From NCBI GenBank assembly GCA_017557635.1, contig JAFYYH010000021.1:298363-362362 (forward strand): a stretch of 64,000 nucleotides of DNA, read 5' to 3'. A program made the position numbers and the translations under genes. The stretch comes from Bacteroidaceae bacterium (lineage in GTDB: Bacteria > Bacteroidota > Bacteroidia > Bacteroidales > Bacteroidaceae). The notes under the pieces are model-generated. The model made no database searches. It saw nothing but the letters and a program-made list of their open reading frames with translations, and was not told where the DNA came from. Positions 31,162 through 40,904 of this stretch are shown here, piece by piece (the stretch's first letter is position 1; each line of letters starts with the position of its first letter).

Positions 31162-32323
31162 TTTATCATTACTTGTTCTGACCCTTTTAACAGTAGCCTG
31201 TCAACCCAAAGTTGACAGGTTTACTTTGAACGGACAGATAGTTGAGGCCGATGGCAAAACACTTTATCTGGACCATCTGGCCCTTGATAAGGTCGAGGTC
31301 ATCGACTCTGTCAAACTTGATGCCGAAGGTCAGTTCAGTTTCAGTCCTGCCGCTTCAAAAGATTGCTTTGATTTCTATCGCCTGCGTGTAGATGGAAAGG
31401 TCATCAATCTGACTGTTGATTCGACAGAGACCATCAATGTAACCGCCAGCCTGCCTGTGATGCAGATAGCATACATGGTCGAGGGTTCTGAGAATTCAGC
31501 AAAGCTCAAGGAACTGGTAATGACCCAGATGGGTCTTCTCCAGGAACTGCGCAGAATGTCTTCCCAGTATCGCACCTTGGACCGTAACCTGCTTCAGCAG
31601 AAGATTGACGAGACAATTGATGTGTATAAGTCCGAGATCATGACTGAGTTCATCTTCCCGGATCCAGGTTCTCCTTGTGCATATTATGCCCTTTTCCAGA
31701 GCATCAACGGTCAGATGCTGTTCAATCCGCAAAACGACCGTCAGGATGCCAAATGTTATGCAGCAGTAGCCACCCAGATGGATATCCATTATCCTGATGC
31801 GGTACGTACTGCACATCTGCACAATGTCGCCCTCAAGGGTATGGCCAAGACATCGCCCTCACGTAATAAGAATGAGGTCAGTGAGGAGGCTTTGAGACAG
31901 TTTGCAGACCTGATTGTTGAGGCTGGTCTCATTGAGATTGAACTGCCCGACTGTAAGGGTCAGATTCATAAGCTCAGTGACCTGAAGGGAAAGGTTGTCC
32001 TGCTGGATTTCACGGCTTACAAGACAGATTATACTCCCAACTATAACCTGATGCTCAGAGAGCTCTACAACAAGTATGCTGATAAGGGCTTTACCATCTA
32101 TCAGGTCTCAGTTGACAATGACGAGAGTTACTGGCTGAACACCGCTGTGAATCTGCCGTGGACATGCGTTCATGACGAATCAAGCATTTACTCATCATAT
32201 CTGAAATCATACAATGTCCAGCAACTGCCGAGTGTGTTCCTGATTGACAGTGACGGCAACATCACGGACCGTCCTGACAACACCAACGAGTTGGATGAGA
32301 AGATTGCCAGGATGCTTGAGTAA
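31148..32323 (+). CDS. Thioredoxin-fold lipoprotein (DUF4369-type) lacking the redox cysteines
   Basis: A 391-residue lipoprotein: lipobox L-T-V-A-C with Cys18 as the acylated residue. The DUF4369 N-terminal domain (about 25-120) and a C-terminal TlpA/AhpC thioredoxin-like domain (about 255-391) are the standard Bacteroidetes pairing. Where relatives have W-C-x-x-C, this protein reads [11 protein letters not shown] with no cysteine, so it cannot do thiol exchange there. It probably binds rather than reduces. The start lies inside pnp (14-base overlap), which ties its expression to RNA decay genes. Confidence 0.82.
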   Translation: MKRSNLSLLVLTLLTVACQPKVDRFTLNGQIVEADGKTLYLDHLALDKVEVIDSVKLDAEGQFSFSPAASKDCFDFYRLRVDGKVINLTVDSTETINVTASLPVMQIAYMVEGSENSAKLKELVMTQMGLLQELRRMSSQYRTLDRNLLQQKIDETIDVYKSEIMTEFIFPDPGSPCAYYALFQSINGQMLFNPQNDRQDAKCYAAVATQMDIHYPDAVRTAHLHNVALKGMAKTSPSRNKNEVSEEALRQFADLIVEAGLIEIELPDCKGQIHKLSDLKGKVVLLDFTAYKTDYTPNYNLMLRELYNKYADKGFTIYQVSVDNDESYWLNTAVNLPWTCVHDESSIYSSYLKSYNVQQLPSVFLIDSDGNITDRPDNTNELDEKIARMLE

Positions 32324-32347
32324 AAGGCAAAAATTCCGTCATTTACC

Positions 32348-32377
32348 TTGGATAGTGTAAAATATATGCTATCTTTG
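32348..32377 (+). promoter_or_regulatory. Promoter of greA leader
   Basis: TTG at 32348-32350, a 19-base spacer and TATCTTTG at 32370-32377 match the Bacteroidetes -33/-7 layout well. Confidence 0.65.
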
Positions 32378-32406
32378 CCCTAACAACTTGAGACATATAA
32401 AATGGG

Positions 32407-32442
32407 TTCCAACATCTGAACTGGATTGTTGGAATTCTTTTT
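32407..32442 (+). terminator. Terminator-like hairpin in the greA leader (attenuator or short-RNA end)
   Basis: Stem TTCCAACA/TGTTGGAA (32407-32414 with 32427-32434), followed by a run of six T. It lies between the promoter and the greA start codon, about 55 bases after the expected transcript start. Confidence 0.65.
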
Positions 32443-32488
32443 TACTCATGTCAAAACCTGATTGTAGAACTGATAAAATATTGATATT

Positions 32489-32953
32489 ATGGCATATATG
32501 TCAGAAGAAGGCTACAAAAAGCTGGTAGCCGAACTACAGTATCTGGAGGGTGTACGCCGTCCTGAGATCATTCAGCAGATTGCCGAGGCACGTGATAAAG
32601 GTGACCTCAGCGAGAACGCCGAGTATGATGCAGCAAAAGAGGCTCAGGGTATGCTTGAGGCTAAGATTGCCACACTCAAGGCTCAGATTGCCGATGCCAA
32701 GATCATCGATGAGAAGAAGATTGATACTTCAACAGTACAGATACTTACCAAGGTTAAGCTCCGTAACACCAAGAACAACGCTACGATGGTTTATTCCATC
32801 GTTCCCGAGAGCGAGGCTGACCTTAAGGCCGGTAAGATTTCAAGCAGTACTCCTATTGCCAAGGGTCTTTTAGGTCACAAGGTAGGTGAGACCGTTGAGA
32901 TTCAGATTCCCAGCGGTAAGATTGGTTTTGAGATACTGGAAATATCACTCTGA
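32489..32953 (+). CDS. greA: Transcription elongation factor GreA
   Basis: A 154-residue protein with an N-terminal coiled-coil hairpin (about 1-75, carrying the acidic D-L-S-E-N-A-E-Y tip that enters the polymerase channel) and a C-terminal FKBP-like domain. It stimulates RNA polymerase to cleave backtracked transcripts. Length and tip motif are diagnostic. It has its own promoter and a terminator-like leader and is two bases upstream of the HIT gene. Confidence 0.95.
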   Translation: MAYMSEEGYKKLVAELQYLEGVRRPEIIQQIAEARDKGDLSENAEYDAAKEAQGMLEAKIATLKAQIADAKIIDEKKIDTSTVQILTKVKLRNTKNNATMVYSIVPESEADLKAGKISSSTPIAKGLLGHKVGETVEIQIPSGKIGFEILEISL

Positions 32954-32955
32954 TC

Positions 32956-33348
32956 ATGACAATATTCTCAAGAATAATTGCAGGTGAGATTCCCTGCTAC
33001 AAGATTGCAGAGACAGAGAACTGCTTTGCATTCCTGGATATCAATCCTTTGGTAAAGGGACACGTGCTTTGCATCCCCAAGCGTGAGGTGGACTATCTGT
33101 TCGACCTTACCGATCAGGAGCTCTGTGACCTTCAACTTTTTGCCAAGAAGATTGCGACAGCACAGAAGAAGGTATTCAACTGCATCAAGGTAGGTGAGGC
33201 CGTTTTAGGTCTTGAGGTACCTCATGCACACATCCACCTTATCCCCATGCAGAGTGAGAAGGATATGCTGTTCAGCAATCCCAAGCTCAAACTCACACCA
33301 GAGGAATTTGAGAAGATAGCAGCCGATATCAGAGCCGCTTTATCTTAA
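32956..33348 (+). CDS. HIT-family nucleotide hydrolase
   Basis: A 130-residue histidine-triad protein. The signature is H90-A-H92-I-H94-L-I-P, and the preceding Asp/Asn region (F-L-D-I-N-P) fits the nucleotide site. HIT enzymes hydrolyse AMP-linked compounds such as adenosine phosphoramidates. It follows greA by two bases and overlaps the end of the convergent LRR gene by nine bases. Confidence 0.92.
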   Translation: MTIFSRIIAGEIPCYKIAETENCFAFLDINPLVKGHVLCIPKREVDYLFDLTDQELCDLQLFAKKIATAQKKVFNCIKVGEAVLGLEVPHAHIHLIPMQSEKDMLFSNPKLKLTPEEFEKIAADIRAALS

Positions 33349-35025
33349 GACCTTGCGGGTTGAGCCGTCGCTCAAACGCTCAATGACTATGACTCCAGCG
33401 GAGGAAGTTGCCTGGCGACCGTCCAGTGTATAACTCATGCCGCTGGCGTCTTCTTTTATACCTGTAACCTTAGTGAAATCATACTCTTCAATGTTCTGGA
33501 ATAATTTCCAGCCGGCTGTGGCCTCATACTTCTGTTTGGAGCCTACGGGAACCATCAGCTTGGTATTCTTGTAGTTGTAATCCTGGCTTAGAGTTTGGCT
33601 ACTTACTGAGTTATAGACGTAGTTATTATAGAATGCATTTGCAGGAATAGAGTCCGGATTTGCGTCATTCACATATAAAGAACCAATGTAAGGACAGCTT
33701 CCGAATGCATATTCGCCCATGTCACTGATATGTCCGTTTATATAGACCTTGTTGAGCCTATTGATCGATGTGTAGAAAGCATAACTGCCTATCTTGCTGA
33801 CCGATGCGGGGATGATAACGGTACTGTTGTTGTCAACCTTGGAAAAGCTGCTGGGCTTGATTTCAGTCAGTCCTTCCGGAATTCTCAGAGCCCCCTGGTC
33901 ATATAGGTAGTCTCCGTTTATGAGCATCCATGTGAATGCCCTGTTCATCATATAGTCCTGGAAAGGATTGGCTCCGGGATTTCCAAAATCAATTAAGCAA
34001 TAATCCCTGAGTGATGTGACATTGACAGTCCTAATGTCTGTGCAATCGGCAAAGGCATCGGCCCCTACCTTCTTGAGTGTTGAGGGCAGAGAGACCTTTG
34101 TAATGCCAAGGCAGCGATAGAATGCGCTGTAACCTATCTCCTCGACACCCTCGGGGATTATGAGTTCGGTAAGGCGCTCATTGCCTATGTACAGGTTCTG
34201 TGATACGCAGACCGGGTTGGAAAGCATCATTATGGTGCCGTTCTGAAGAATCATGGTGCTGCCAAAGTGGATTCTGCACCATGAAGCCACATCATGTGCT
34301 GTAACCTTGGTGATGTCGGTGCATCCTAAAAATGCGTTTTTGCCTATTGAATCAACACCAGCGGGAACAGTGACAGTCTCAATGCTCTTGAATCCGTTGA
34401 ATGTGTTGGGCTCTACGATTGTGACACCGTCGGGAATAACCAGATTCTTTATCTCATCTTCATTCAGAAAGACCTTGGTCTTATTGCTGCTGATAAAACC
34501 TCCTGGTTTTTTGACACTGCACCATGCAGCCAGGTCTTTGATAACCAACTTCTCAATCCCAGATAAAGTAAAGGCGTCCTGACCTATCTCCCGTACAGAT
34601 GCCGGGATGGTTATCTCCTTAATGTTGTTACAACTTTGGAATGCAAAGCCTCCTATTTTCTTGAGTGATTCAGGCAGCGTAATCTGTGTAAGTTGGGAAC
34701 AGTCCGCAAAACCGCCTTCCTGAATCTCTTCAAGTGTGGAGGGAAGGCTTATGCTTGTCAGTTCCGAACAACCCCAAAGGTATACACGCGTCACCTTATA
34801 GGTCTTTTCATTGTAGGTTACCGTTGACGGAATGGTAAGGTTTCCGGTGTAGTAGTGGTATATTATTGATATAGGAGACGTAGTCATGTCAACATCATAA
34901 TCAACAGAAACGCCAACCCTTTCATCGTCAATAGTATAGTAGTAGATGCCGTCAACGGTGAAGTTGATGGCTTTTGATGCCAGTACAAAGAATGATAACA
35001 CTAAAGAAACAAGAAGCTTTTTCAT
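33340..35025 (-). CDS. BspA-type leucine-rich repeat surface protein
   Basis: A 561-residue exported protein with signal peptide (1-19) and many LRR_5 repeats (pattern I-P-x-S-V/T-x-x-I-G-x-x-A-F) over about 55-500. The C-terminal 45 residues (Y-T-L-D-G-R near the start, ending R-K-V-L-R) resemble the sorting or attachment tail of Prevotella/Bacteroides surface proteins. BspA proteins bind host matrix or other cells; here that is family knowledge only. It is 22 bases downstream of a flippase gene but probably separately regulated. The end overlaps the HIT gene. Confidence 0.85.
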   Translation of the reverse strand: MKKLLVSLVLSFFVLASKAINFTVDGIYYYTIDDERVGVSVDYDVDMTTSPISIIYHYYTGNLTIPSTVTYNEKTYKVTRVYLWGCSELTSISLPSTLEEIQEGGFADCSQLTQITLPESLKKIGGFAFQSCNNIKEITIPASVREIGQDAFTLSGIEKLVIKDLAAWCSVKKPGGFISSNKTKVFLNEDEIKNLVIPDGVTIVEPNTFNGFKSIETVTVPAGVDSIGKNAFLGCTDITKVTAHDVASWCRIHFGSTMILQNGTIMMLSNPVCVSQNLYIGNERLTELIIPEGVEEIGYSAFYRCLGITKVSLPSTLKKVGADAFADCTDIRTVNVTSLRDYCLIDFGNPGANPFQDYMMNRAFTWMLINGDYLYDQGALRIPEGLTEIKPSSFSKVDNNSTVIIPASVSKIGSYAFYTSINRLNKVYINGHISDMGEYAFGSCPYIGSLYVNDANPDSIPANAFYNNYVYNSVSSQTLSQDYNYKNTKLMVPVGSKQKYEATAGWKLFQNIEEYDFTKVTGIKEDASGMSYTLDGRQATSSAGVIVIERLSDGSTRKVLR

Positions 35026-35047
35026 AATCCTTATTATTTGAGGGTTA

Positions 35048-36550
35048 TTATTTGCGGAAATACTTGCCTATAACGGGCAGTGACCTGAGCGGAAGGTCTT
35101 TCTTGAAGAGATAAGCCATATAGATGCAAATCAGAACTGTATTGATAAGGAGTGACAGCCATATGGGCAGATCCTTGCAGAGTAGGTAAACCACATACAG
35201 CGCAGCGGCTAACAGCACGTATACGGCAATCTCTTTGATTGGATAATTTACGGGACTCTTCTTCTGGCCGATAAAGTAGGACAGGAGCATGCAGGTTCCG
35301 TAGCCGGCAAATCCTCCCCAAGCGCAGGCCATGTAGCCGTAACGGGGAACAAACAGTATGTTGATAGTTATCATCACCGCTGCACCTATGCCGCTCATCA
35401 CTGCACCCCACCAGGTCTGGTCAGACAGTTTGTACCAGAATGACAGGTTGAAATAGATACCCATAAAGAGTTCAGCCAGCATCACTATGGGCACAACTCC
35501 CAGGCCTACCCAATAGTCATGGTCAGTGACCAGATATCGGAAAATAGGCATATAGAATACAACACCCAGGAATGCCAGGATACCGAATATTACAAAGTAT
35601 TTCATACCCTGGGCTAGGGTATCGGCCGAATTCTTATCCTTGCTTCCGCCAAAAACAAACGGTTCATATGCGTAGCGGAAGGCTTGGGTAAGCAGAGCCA
35701 GCAGCATGGCAATCTTGCAGCAGGCGCCGTATATTCCAAGTTGCTGCTCACCGAATGCGGTATCGGTTACAATGTGCTTGAACGCGATCTTGTCAAACAC
35801 TTGGTTCAGTATACCAACCAGACCAAGCAGCAGTATGGGCCAAGCGTAGGCAAGCATGCGTTTTGCCAGTTGTTTGTCAAATCCGTAAGTAATGCCCTTA
35901 AGTTCCCTGATGAAACCGAATGTGACGCAGAACGTGCAAATCAGGTTGACAAAGAATATCAGGCCCACACCGTAGTTATACTTTATATAAAGGTTCTCAA
36001 GTCCGGGCATGAATCCGAACATCTTGGGCATAAGCCAGAATACAAAGATGTTAAGCAGGACATTGGGAATGATGAAGGCCATCTTGAGTGTCATGAACTT
36101 TATTGGCCTATGCTGCTGACGCAGCCTGCTGAATAGGATTGCCTGGAAGGCATCAAGTCCGGCTATGAATGCAAAGCAGATCACATACTCTTGATGGTCG
36201 TAATATCCTAGATAGCATGAGATGGGGCCGACAAAACAGAGAACCAGGGCTATGAAAACTAATGCTACACCACCCACCAGACGCAGCGCGGTGCTGTATA
36301 CCAATGACTCGTTCTCACCCTCCTTGTTTGCAAACCTGAAGAAGGTGGTCTCCATTCCGAATGTAAGCAGTACAAACAGCAGTGCAGCCCAGGCATACAT
36401 CTCGGTCACAATTCCGTAACCGCCGCTTGCAGGACTGATGAACTTGGTATGTATGGGCACGAGCAGATAATTCAGGAATCTGCCCACTATGCTGCTAACT
36501 CCGTAAATGGCCGTATCCTTAGCCAACGATGCCATCTTGCTGCCTGCCAT
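35048..36550 (-). CDS. Polysaccharide flippase, Wzx/MATE-like
   Basis: A 500-residue membrane protein with about 14 transmembrane segments of the MOP exporter superfamily (polysaccharide biosynthesis protein/RfbX group). It should flip lipid-linked oligosaccharides across the inner membrane for O-antigen or capsule assembly. No glycosyltransferases are adjacent, so it is an orphan flippase. Start at 36550 (M-A-G-S-K) gives a cytoplasmic N-terminus of usual length. Confidence 0.88.
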   Translation of the reverse strand: MAGSKMASLAKDTAIYGVSSIVGRFLNYLLVPIHTKFISPASGGYGIVTEMYAWAALLFVLLTFGMETTFFRFANKEGENESLVYSTALRLVGGVALVFIALVLCFVGPISCYLGYYDHQEYVICFAFIAGLDAFQAILFSRLRQQHRPIKFMTLKMAFIIPNVLLNIFVFWLMPKMFGFMPGLENLYIKYNYGVGLIFFVNLICTFCVTFGFIRELKGITYGFDKQLAKRMLAYAWPILLLGLVGILNQVFDKIAFKHIVTDTAFGEQQLGIYGACCKIAMLLALLTQAFRYAYEPFVFGGSKDKNSADTLAQGMKYFVIFGILAFLGVVFYMPIFRYLVTDHDYWVGLGVVPIVMLAELFMGIYFNLSFWYKLSDQTWWGAVMSGIGAAVMITINILFVPRYGYMACAWGGFAGYGTCMLLSYFIGQKKSPVNYPIKEIAVYVLLAAALYVVYLLCKDLPIWLSLLINTVLICIYMAYLFKKDLPLRSLPVIGKYFRK

Positions 36551-36612
36551 ATTATTTGTATTTCACTGTTTTTACAAAAGTATGTATTATCAGGCAACAA
36601 ATGGAATCTTTG

Positions 36613-39345
36613 TCAGATTATTTCAAGATAGCCGTCTTCAAATGCTTTGGGGTATTGGAACTTGCGTTCGCGGTCCGGGAACTTAATTATTATGTAGTAA
36701 GTATCCAATGACATAACTATGCCTTTCCCTATACTCTTATGGTTAATTGTATCACCAACCTTTATGCTCTCCCAAGGTTTTGCCAATTCAACTGGAGGCT
36801 CTGCTGCAGCCACAAATTCGTAATCGGGTTCAGTTTCTTGAACCATCTTTGAAGTATCTATGACTGTATCCCATCCGCCAATTAAAGTACCGTCATGGGT
36901 ATTGATACCGGTATATTCCAATGATGAATCCTCATAACGCTTGAACTTATAGACTGCATCGTTCATCAGCTCGCTGTTGAATACGCCCAGGCTTACAAGC
37001 AAACTGAAATCCTTAAGGGTAAGTCCCGTAACCTTGCGGAACAGTTCGGGCTCCAACTGCTCAATCACATCTTTAAGGCAGTACTCACGGAAATCAGTCA
37101 GATACATAAAGACCGGAATGCGTGTGGCAAACTTTATGAGTTTCTCCTGTATCTCACGGCGTTTGCTCTTGTACTCCTTCTCCTCATCAGTAAGTTCCTT
37201 TTTTTCACGGGGCGTCATTGCCTCGGGATCCTTATTCTTCTTTACATCCTTAACGTGCTCTGACTTATTGATGATGGTTTCAATATCGGCATTCAGACTA
37301 CGGAAACCCTCAATGTTCATAAGCGCTGCCATTGCCTCCGGGTTATTCATGAGACGCTGCAGCGTAGCATTATCCACATTTACCAATACGGCCGATTCCC
37401 ACCTGCGAGCCAACAGTGTAGCCGTTGTTCCGCTCATAGCCATATCAAGAACACCCGCGGCATCAATCTCCTTCATTGAACTGCCGTCAAATGCCAGGAT
37501 TGGCAGGAACTTTATGAACTCCTCAACCTTCTTTTCGGGATTTGATTCTGCCACATTCAGTTGACAACTGTATTCCTCAACAAGCCTTAAGGCGCGGTTT
37601 GGTGCAAAATCAAAGACATAACAGAATGGTTTGAGAATCACCTCCTCGCCCTCTTCATCGGTTGTAGTCCAAGGAGATTGAACACGGAAGGCAGCCTGGA
37701 AATAAGTCTCGGGCGATGTGGTGTTGCGCAACATCAGAATTCCGGTCCAAGGTTTCACAGTTACGCCGGTGGACAGTTTACCGCAGGACAGAGTGATGGT
37801 TTTACTCTTTTGCGGATCATTCATAGCCTCATAAACCGGTCCAACTGCAGCTGCACCCATACCAGCCCTGTTTCCAGCGGCAACTATTACCCTGTAATCA
37901 TGATAAAAACGGTTAACACGCTTTCCAAGCAAGTCTGCCATAGCATAGCATGCTGCAACTGAAGGCAGGAACCAATAGGTATGCTGAAGATAACTGAGCA
38001 AGCGTGCATCAGAGAAAGGCATAGGTGGTTTCTCTGTACCCAGTTTCAGTTCTGTAACAATGTTTTCAGTGTATGCACCGCGTATAAGGTCCAACCACTT
38101 CTGAACATATTCCTCATGAATAAAGCCCTTATCACCGGCTCGGAAGAATTCATTAAGGTCAAACTCGTCAAATTCACCTTGTGATGCTATTTCCCTAATG
38201 CTGTCCGGCAACTGATAAGTGAGCATAACCATCTTAGGCAGTTGGGCATACGGGTTATCCGGACCTTTCCAAGCTTCTTTGGAACGCTGTTCATCAGAGT
38301 ATGTCCAGTTGTATATTTGGTCCTCTATGAATTCGCCAGTTGAAATGGCGCGGAACGGAGTTCCTGAAAGATATAGATATGCATGAGTACGCAGTGGCAT
38401 CAACTCCTCATCATACATTTCACGCGCCTCAAGTTCACGCACATTCTCGGCATCTTCATTAATTATTTCGCCCACCTCAAGTGCTCGAGTAAGAGCGGGG
38501 TCTTTCTTGTCGTAATAGTTCTTGGCGTTCTTACCCCAAGCTCCATAGTGATATTCATCAAGTACTATACAATCCCAATCTACCTCCTGGATCCATTCAT
38601 TTGTAGCTTTAATGCCACCAACGGCATTTCGCCCAAGAACATCCTGAAACGATGCAAAACATACAAAAGGCTTGCGCTCATTCACGTAATTAAACTCTCG
38701 ATCCTCACGTTTCTGGCAGAACTGCCAACCCTCAAAATCCTTATGTGAAACTAGATCCTCCTCCCAGGCGGTTTTAACTGCTGGCTTGAAAGTAAGTACT
38801 AGGACTTTTGTCCAGCCCATTCGGAGTGCAAGCTGATATGTGGTAAAAGTCTTACCGAAACGCATCTTTGCATTCCAAAGGTAATGCGGTATTAATCCTC
38901 TGTTTGCAGGATCTTTTACAAAAGCCTTGAAATAGGCCGATGTATCATCAACCGCCTTCTTTTGCTCAGGACGCATCGGGAAAGAGTAGATTCTCTCTAT
39001 AAGGGTTTCATTTCCCTGTACGGCCGATTCTATAGCTCTCTCTACTGTATCCTTATCAGTAACGAACCATTCTCCCTCCGGATTACTTACATGGTATTTG
39101 CGCAGTATCTTATGAATCAGGTGGTCATCAAACGATGTCCCGTCCTTACGCATAGCAGGCCTTTTGAGCACAATCCTGTATGGAATACTACCCGTCTGAT
39201 TCTGCTCCCGCACACGGGTCTCTACATCACGCGTGGTATAACCAACCTTAAGCATACCTTCATGCGCCGGCACTCCAATATGCTCATAAGCATAAATCAT
39301 AGGGGTCTCACTGACCTTGGTTCTAAGTAGTTCCTGCGCTGCCAT
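36613..39345 (-). CDS. GIY-YIG (T5orf172-like) nuclease fused to SF2 helicase/translocase
   Basis: A 910-residue protein. Residues about 15-120 match the T5orf172/MUG113 GIY-YIG family: I-Y-A-Y near 17-20, K-V-G-Y-T near 33-37, Arg44, and E-W-F near 92-94. Next is a superfamily 2 motor: Walker A-like A-K-M-R-F-G-K165-T, DEAH box D263-E-Y-H266 and a C-terminal helicase half to about 620, followed by a long tail. It is six bases downstream of an Eco57I-like methylase, in the layout of a restriction subunit. The nuclease being GIY-YIG rather than PD-(D/E)xK is unusual for a translocating restriction enzyme. Confidence is good for domains, moderate for the restriction role. Confidence 0.8.
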   Translation of the reverse strand: MAAQELLRTKVSETPMIYAYEHIGVPAHEGMLKVGYTTRDVETRVREQNQTGSIPYRIVLKRPAMRKDGTSFDDHLIHKILRKYHVSNPEGEWFVTDKDTVERAIESAVQGNETLIERIYSFPMRPEQKKAVDDTSAYFKAFVKDPANRGLIPHYLWNAKMRFGKTFTTYQLALRMGWTKVLVLTFKPAVKTAWEEDLVSHKDFEGWQFCQKREDREFNYVNERKPFVCFASFQDVLGRNAVGGIKATNEWIQEVDWDCIVLDEYHYGAWGKNAKNYYDKKDPALTRALEVGEIINEDAENVRELEAREMYDEELMPLRTHAYLYLSGTPFRAISTGEFIEDQIYNWTYSDEQRSKEAWKGPDNPYAQLPKMVMLTYQLPDSIREIASQGEFDEFDLNEFFRAGDKGFIHEEYVQKWLDLIRGAYTENIVTELKLGTEKPPMPFSDARLLSYLQHTYWFLPSVAACYAMADLLGKRVNRFYHDYRVIVAAGNRAGMGAAAVGPVYEAMNDPQKSKTITLSCGKLSTGVTVKPWTGILMLRNTTSPETYFQAAFRVQSPWTTTDEEGEEVILKPFCYVFDFAPNRALRLVEEYSCQLNVAESNPEKKVEEFIKFLPILAFDGSSMKEIDAAGVLDMAMSGTTATLLARRWESAVLVNVDNATLQRLMNNPEAMAALMNIEGFRSLNADIETIINKSEHVKDVKKNKDPEAMTPREKKELTDEEKEYKSKRREIQEKLIKFATRIPVFMYLTDFREYCLKDVIEQLEPELFRKVTGLTLKDFSLLVSLGVFNSELMNDAVYKFKRYEDSSLEYTGINTHDGTLIGGWDTVIDTSKMVQETEPDYEFVAAAEPPVELAKPWESIKVGDTINHKSIGKGIVMSLDTYYIIIKFPDRERKFQYPKAFEDGYLEII

Positions 39346-39350
39346 AATCT

Positions 39351-40904
39351 TTATTCCATTGGTCTGATCATAGACTCTATAAATGCTATCTCATCCTCCG
39401 TCAATCTGTATTTCTTATAAAGCATTTCGTCTGTCCATGGGTGTGAGAAATCTTGTAAGGGTACAAAATCATAAGCATTTGTCGATGTACTCTGAGTTGT
39501 AGTTTTAGCAGATACAAGAAAACGGAAGAATTTCGTTTTTATATAATTAAATAGGTTCTTGGCTTCATTTTCAGTTAGTTGTCGAGAAGGGGGCAGTACA
39601 ACACAATATGTATTAGAACTGCAAGATCCAGGTTCGGATAGTATGGGCTTTCCTATTATTGTACTTCCTGGATTACCCGAACGCGGCAACAAGATTTTGT
39701 ATTCATCTACTCTATCTCTATTTCTTGGAATATCATTTAGGCATACCCAACAATCACCACCATGAATGTAAACACGTACATATGAATTGTTGAGTTTGGT
39801 TGACTTCATCTTTACAAAATCTTGTCCATCAGCAGTCTGTAATAAGCCATCAATATGATTTGATTTCCATTCTATTTTAGTATGAAATCCATAGTAACGG
39901 CCTGCATTAATCCATGTTGCTAATAAAGGTTCTTTTTTCTGTTTTACCTTATGCAACACACTAACTTGTTCATTGTGACGAATGAATGTATCAAATCCAA
40001 TCTCAAGTAAAGGTCTTTGAGCAGAAACAACTTTATTTATCCCATGTGTAACTACAAAACAATCCCCATGAAATCCTTTTTCCCATAAGAAATAACAAAC
40101 TCCTCCTTTTATTTCCACTCCTGCAAAGCATTCGCTAGAAGATTCATAATCATGTAATACCTTTACCTGATTATCATGTAACATTTCTTCTCTAAAGGAA
40201 TCTAAACCTCTACCGCCAGATAGCCATCTGGCTGGTATTATCATTGAAAGATATCGAGGTTGTAATTTGATCGCTTGTTCTACAAATAAATGATAAATAG
40301 GAGTGGCACTTGCACCATTTCCGCCATCGTTTAGTTGATACGGAGGGTTTCCTATTATTACATCGAATTTCATGTTGTTGAAGATAGTATTTGGATTGTC
40401 TGTATGAATAAACATATAGGCGTATTGCTCAGCTTCTGTTCCTCGGTTATAAACCGATTGATTAGCTCCGCAATACTTACAATTCCCGTTCTCCCAGGTG
40501 TGAGTCAGGTTCTTATAGAGAATATTGCCGCTTGGTGTGGAGAACTTGGATACGCAGTACCGGCCATTTGCGGTTTTGGTGCAATAGACTGAGCGGCGTG
40601 ACAGATATGAGGTAAGTTCTGTGATTGCTATTCCAAATACCTGATTGTGCAAGATATGGTCTATGCGTTCCTGACGGTCAGGAATCTGCGTCTCTAACCC
40701 GCGGTCAAGACGTTTAACTATCTCACGCAGAAAAACTCCGCTTTTGGTAAAGGGATCAAGGAATGTTGTTTTAGGATTGTTGAATAATTCCTTGGGCAAA
40801 AGATCCAAAACACGGTTTGCAAGTTCAGGCGGAGTGAACACCTCATCATTGCTTAGGTTTGCAATGCAGTTCAGAACATCAGGGTTGTAGTTACTTGTCG
40901 CCAT
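39351..40904 (-). CDS. Eco57I-like N6-adenine DNA methylase with NPPY motif
   Basis: A 517-residue protein. Catalytic motif IV is N-P-P-Y at 186-189. The position of SAM motif I reads D50-P-F-T-K-S-G-V-F, without the usual G-x-G. Between them four cysteines (Cys108, Cys117, Cys142, Cys145, the last pair C-K-Y-C) could form a zinc ribbon. The C-terminal 250 residues, encoded in clearly more AT-rich DNA, are the likely target-recognition part. I start at M-A-T-S-N (40904), which overlaps the upstream methylase gene by 14 bases; an upstream in-frame Met at 40961 lies deep inside that gene. Middle gene of a three-gene restriction-modification-like operon. Confidence 0.8.
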   Translation of the reverse strand: MATSNYNPDVLNCIANLSNDEVFTPPELANRVLDLLPKELFNNPKTTFLDPFTKSGVFLREIVKRLDRGLETQIPDRQERIDHILHNQVFGIAITELTSYLSRRSVYCTKTANGRYCVSKFSTPSGNILYKNLTHTWENGNCKYCGANQSVYNRGTEAEQYAYMFIHTDNPNTIFNNMKFDVIIGNPPYQLNDGGNGASATPIYHLFVEQAIKLQPRYLSMIIPARWLSGGRGLDSFREEMLHDNQVKVLHDYESSSECFAGVEIKGGVCYFLWEKGFHGDCFVVTHGINKVVSAQRPLLEIGFDTFIRHNEQVSVLHKVKQKKEPLLATWINAGRYYGFHTKIEWKSNHIDGLLQTADGQDFVKMKSTKLNNSYVRVYIHGGDCWVCLNDIPRNRDRVDEYKILLPRSGNPGSTIIGKPILSEPGSCSSNTYCVVLPPSRQLTENEAKNLFNYIKTKFFRFLVSAKTTTQSTSTNAYDFVPLQDFSHPWTDEMLYKKYRLTEDEIAFIESMIRPME

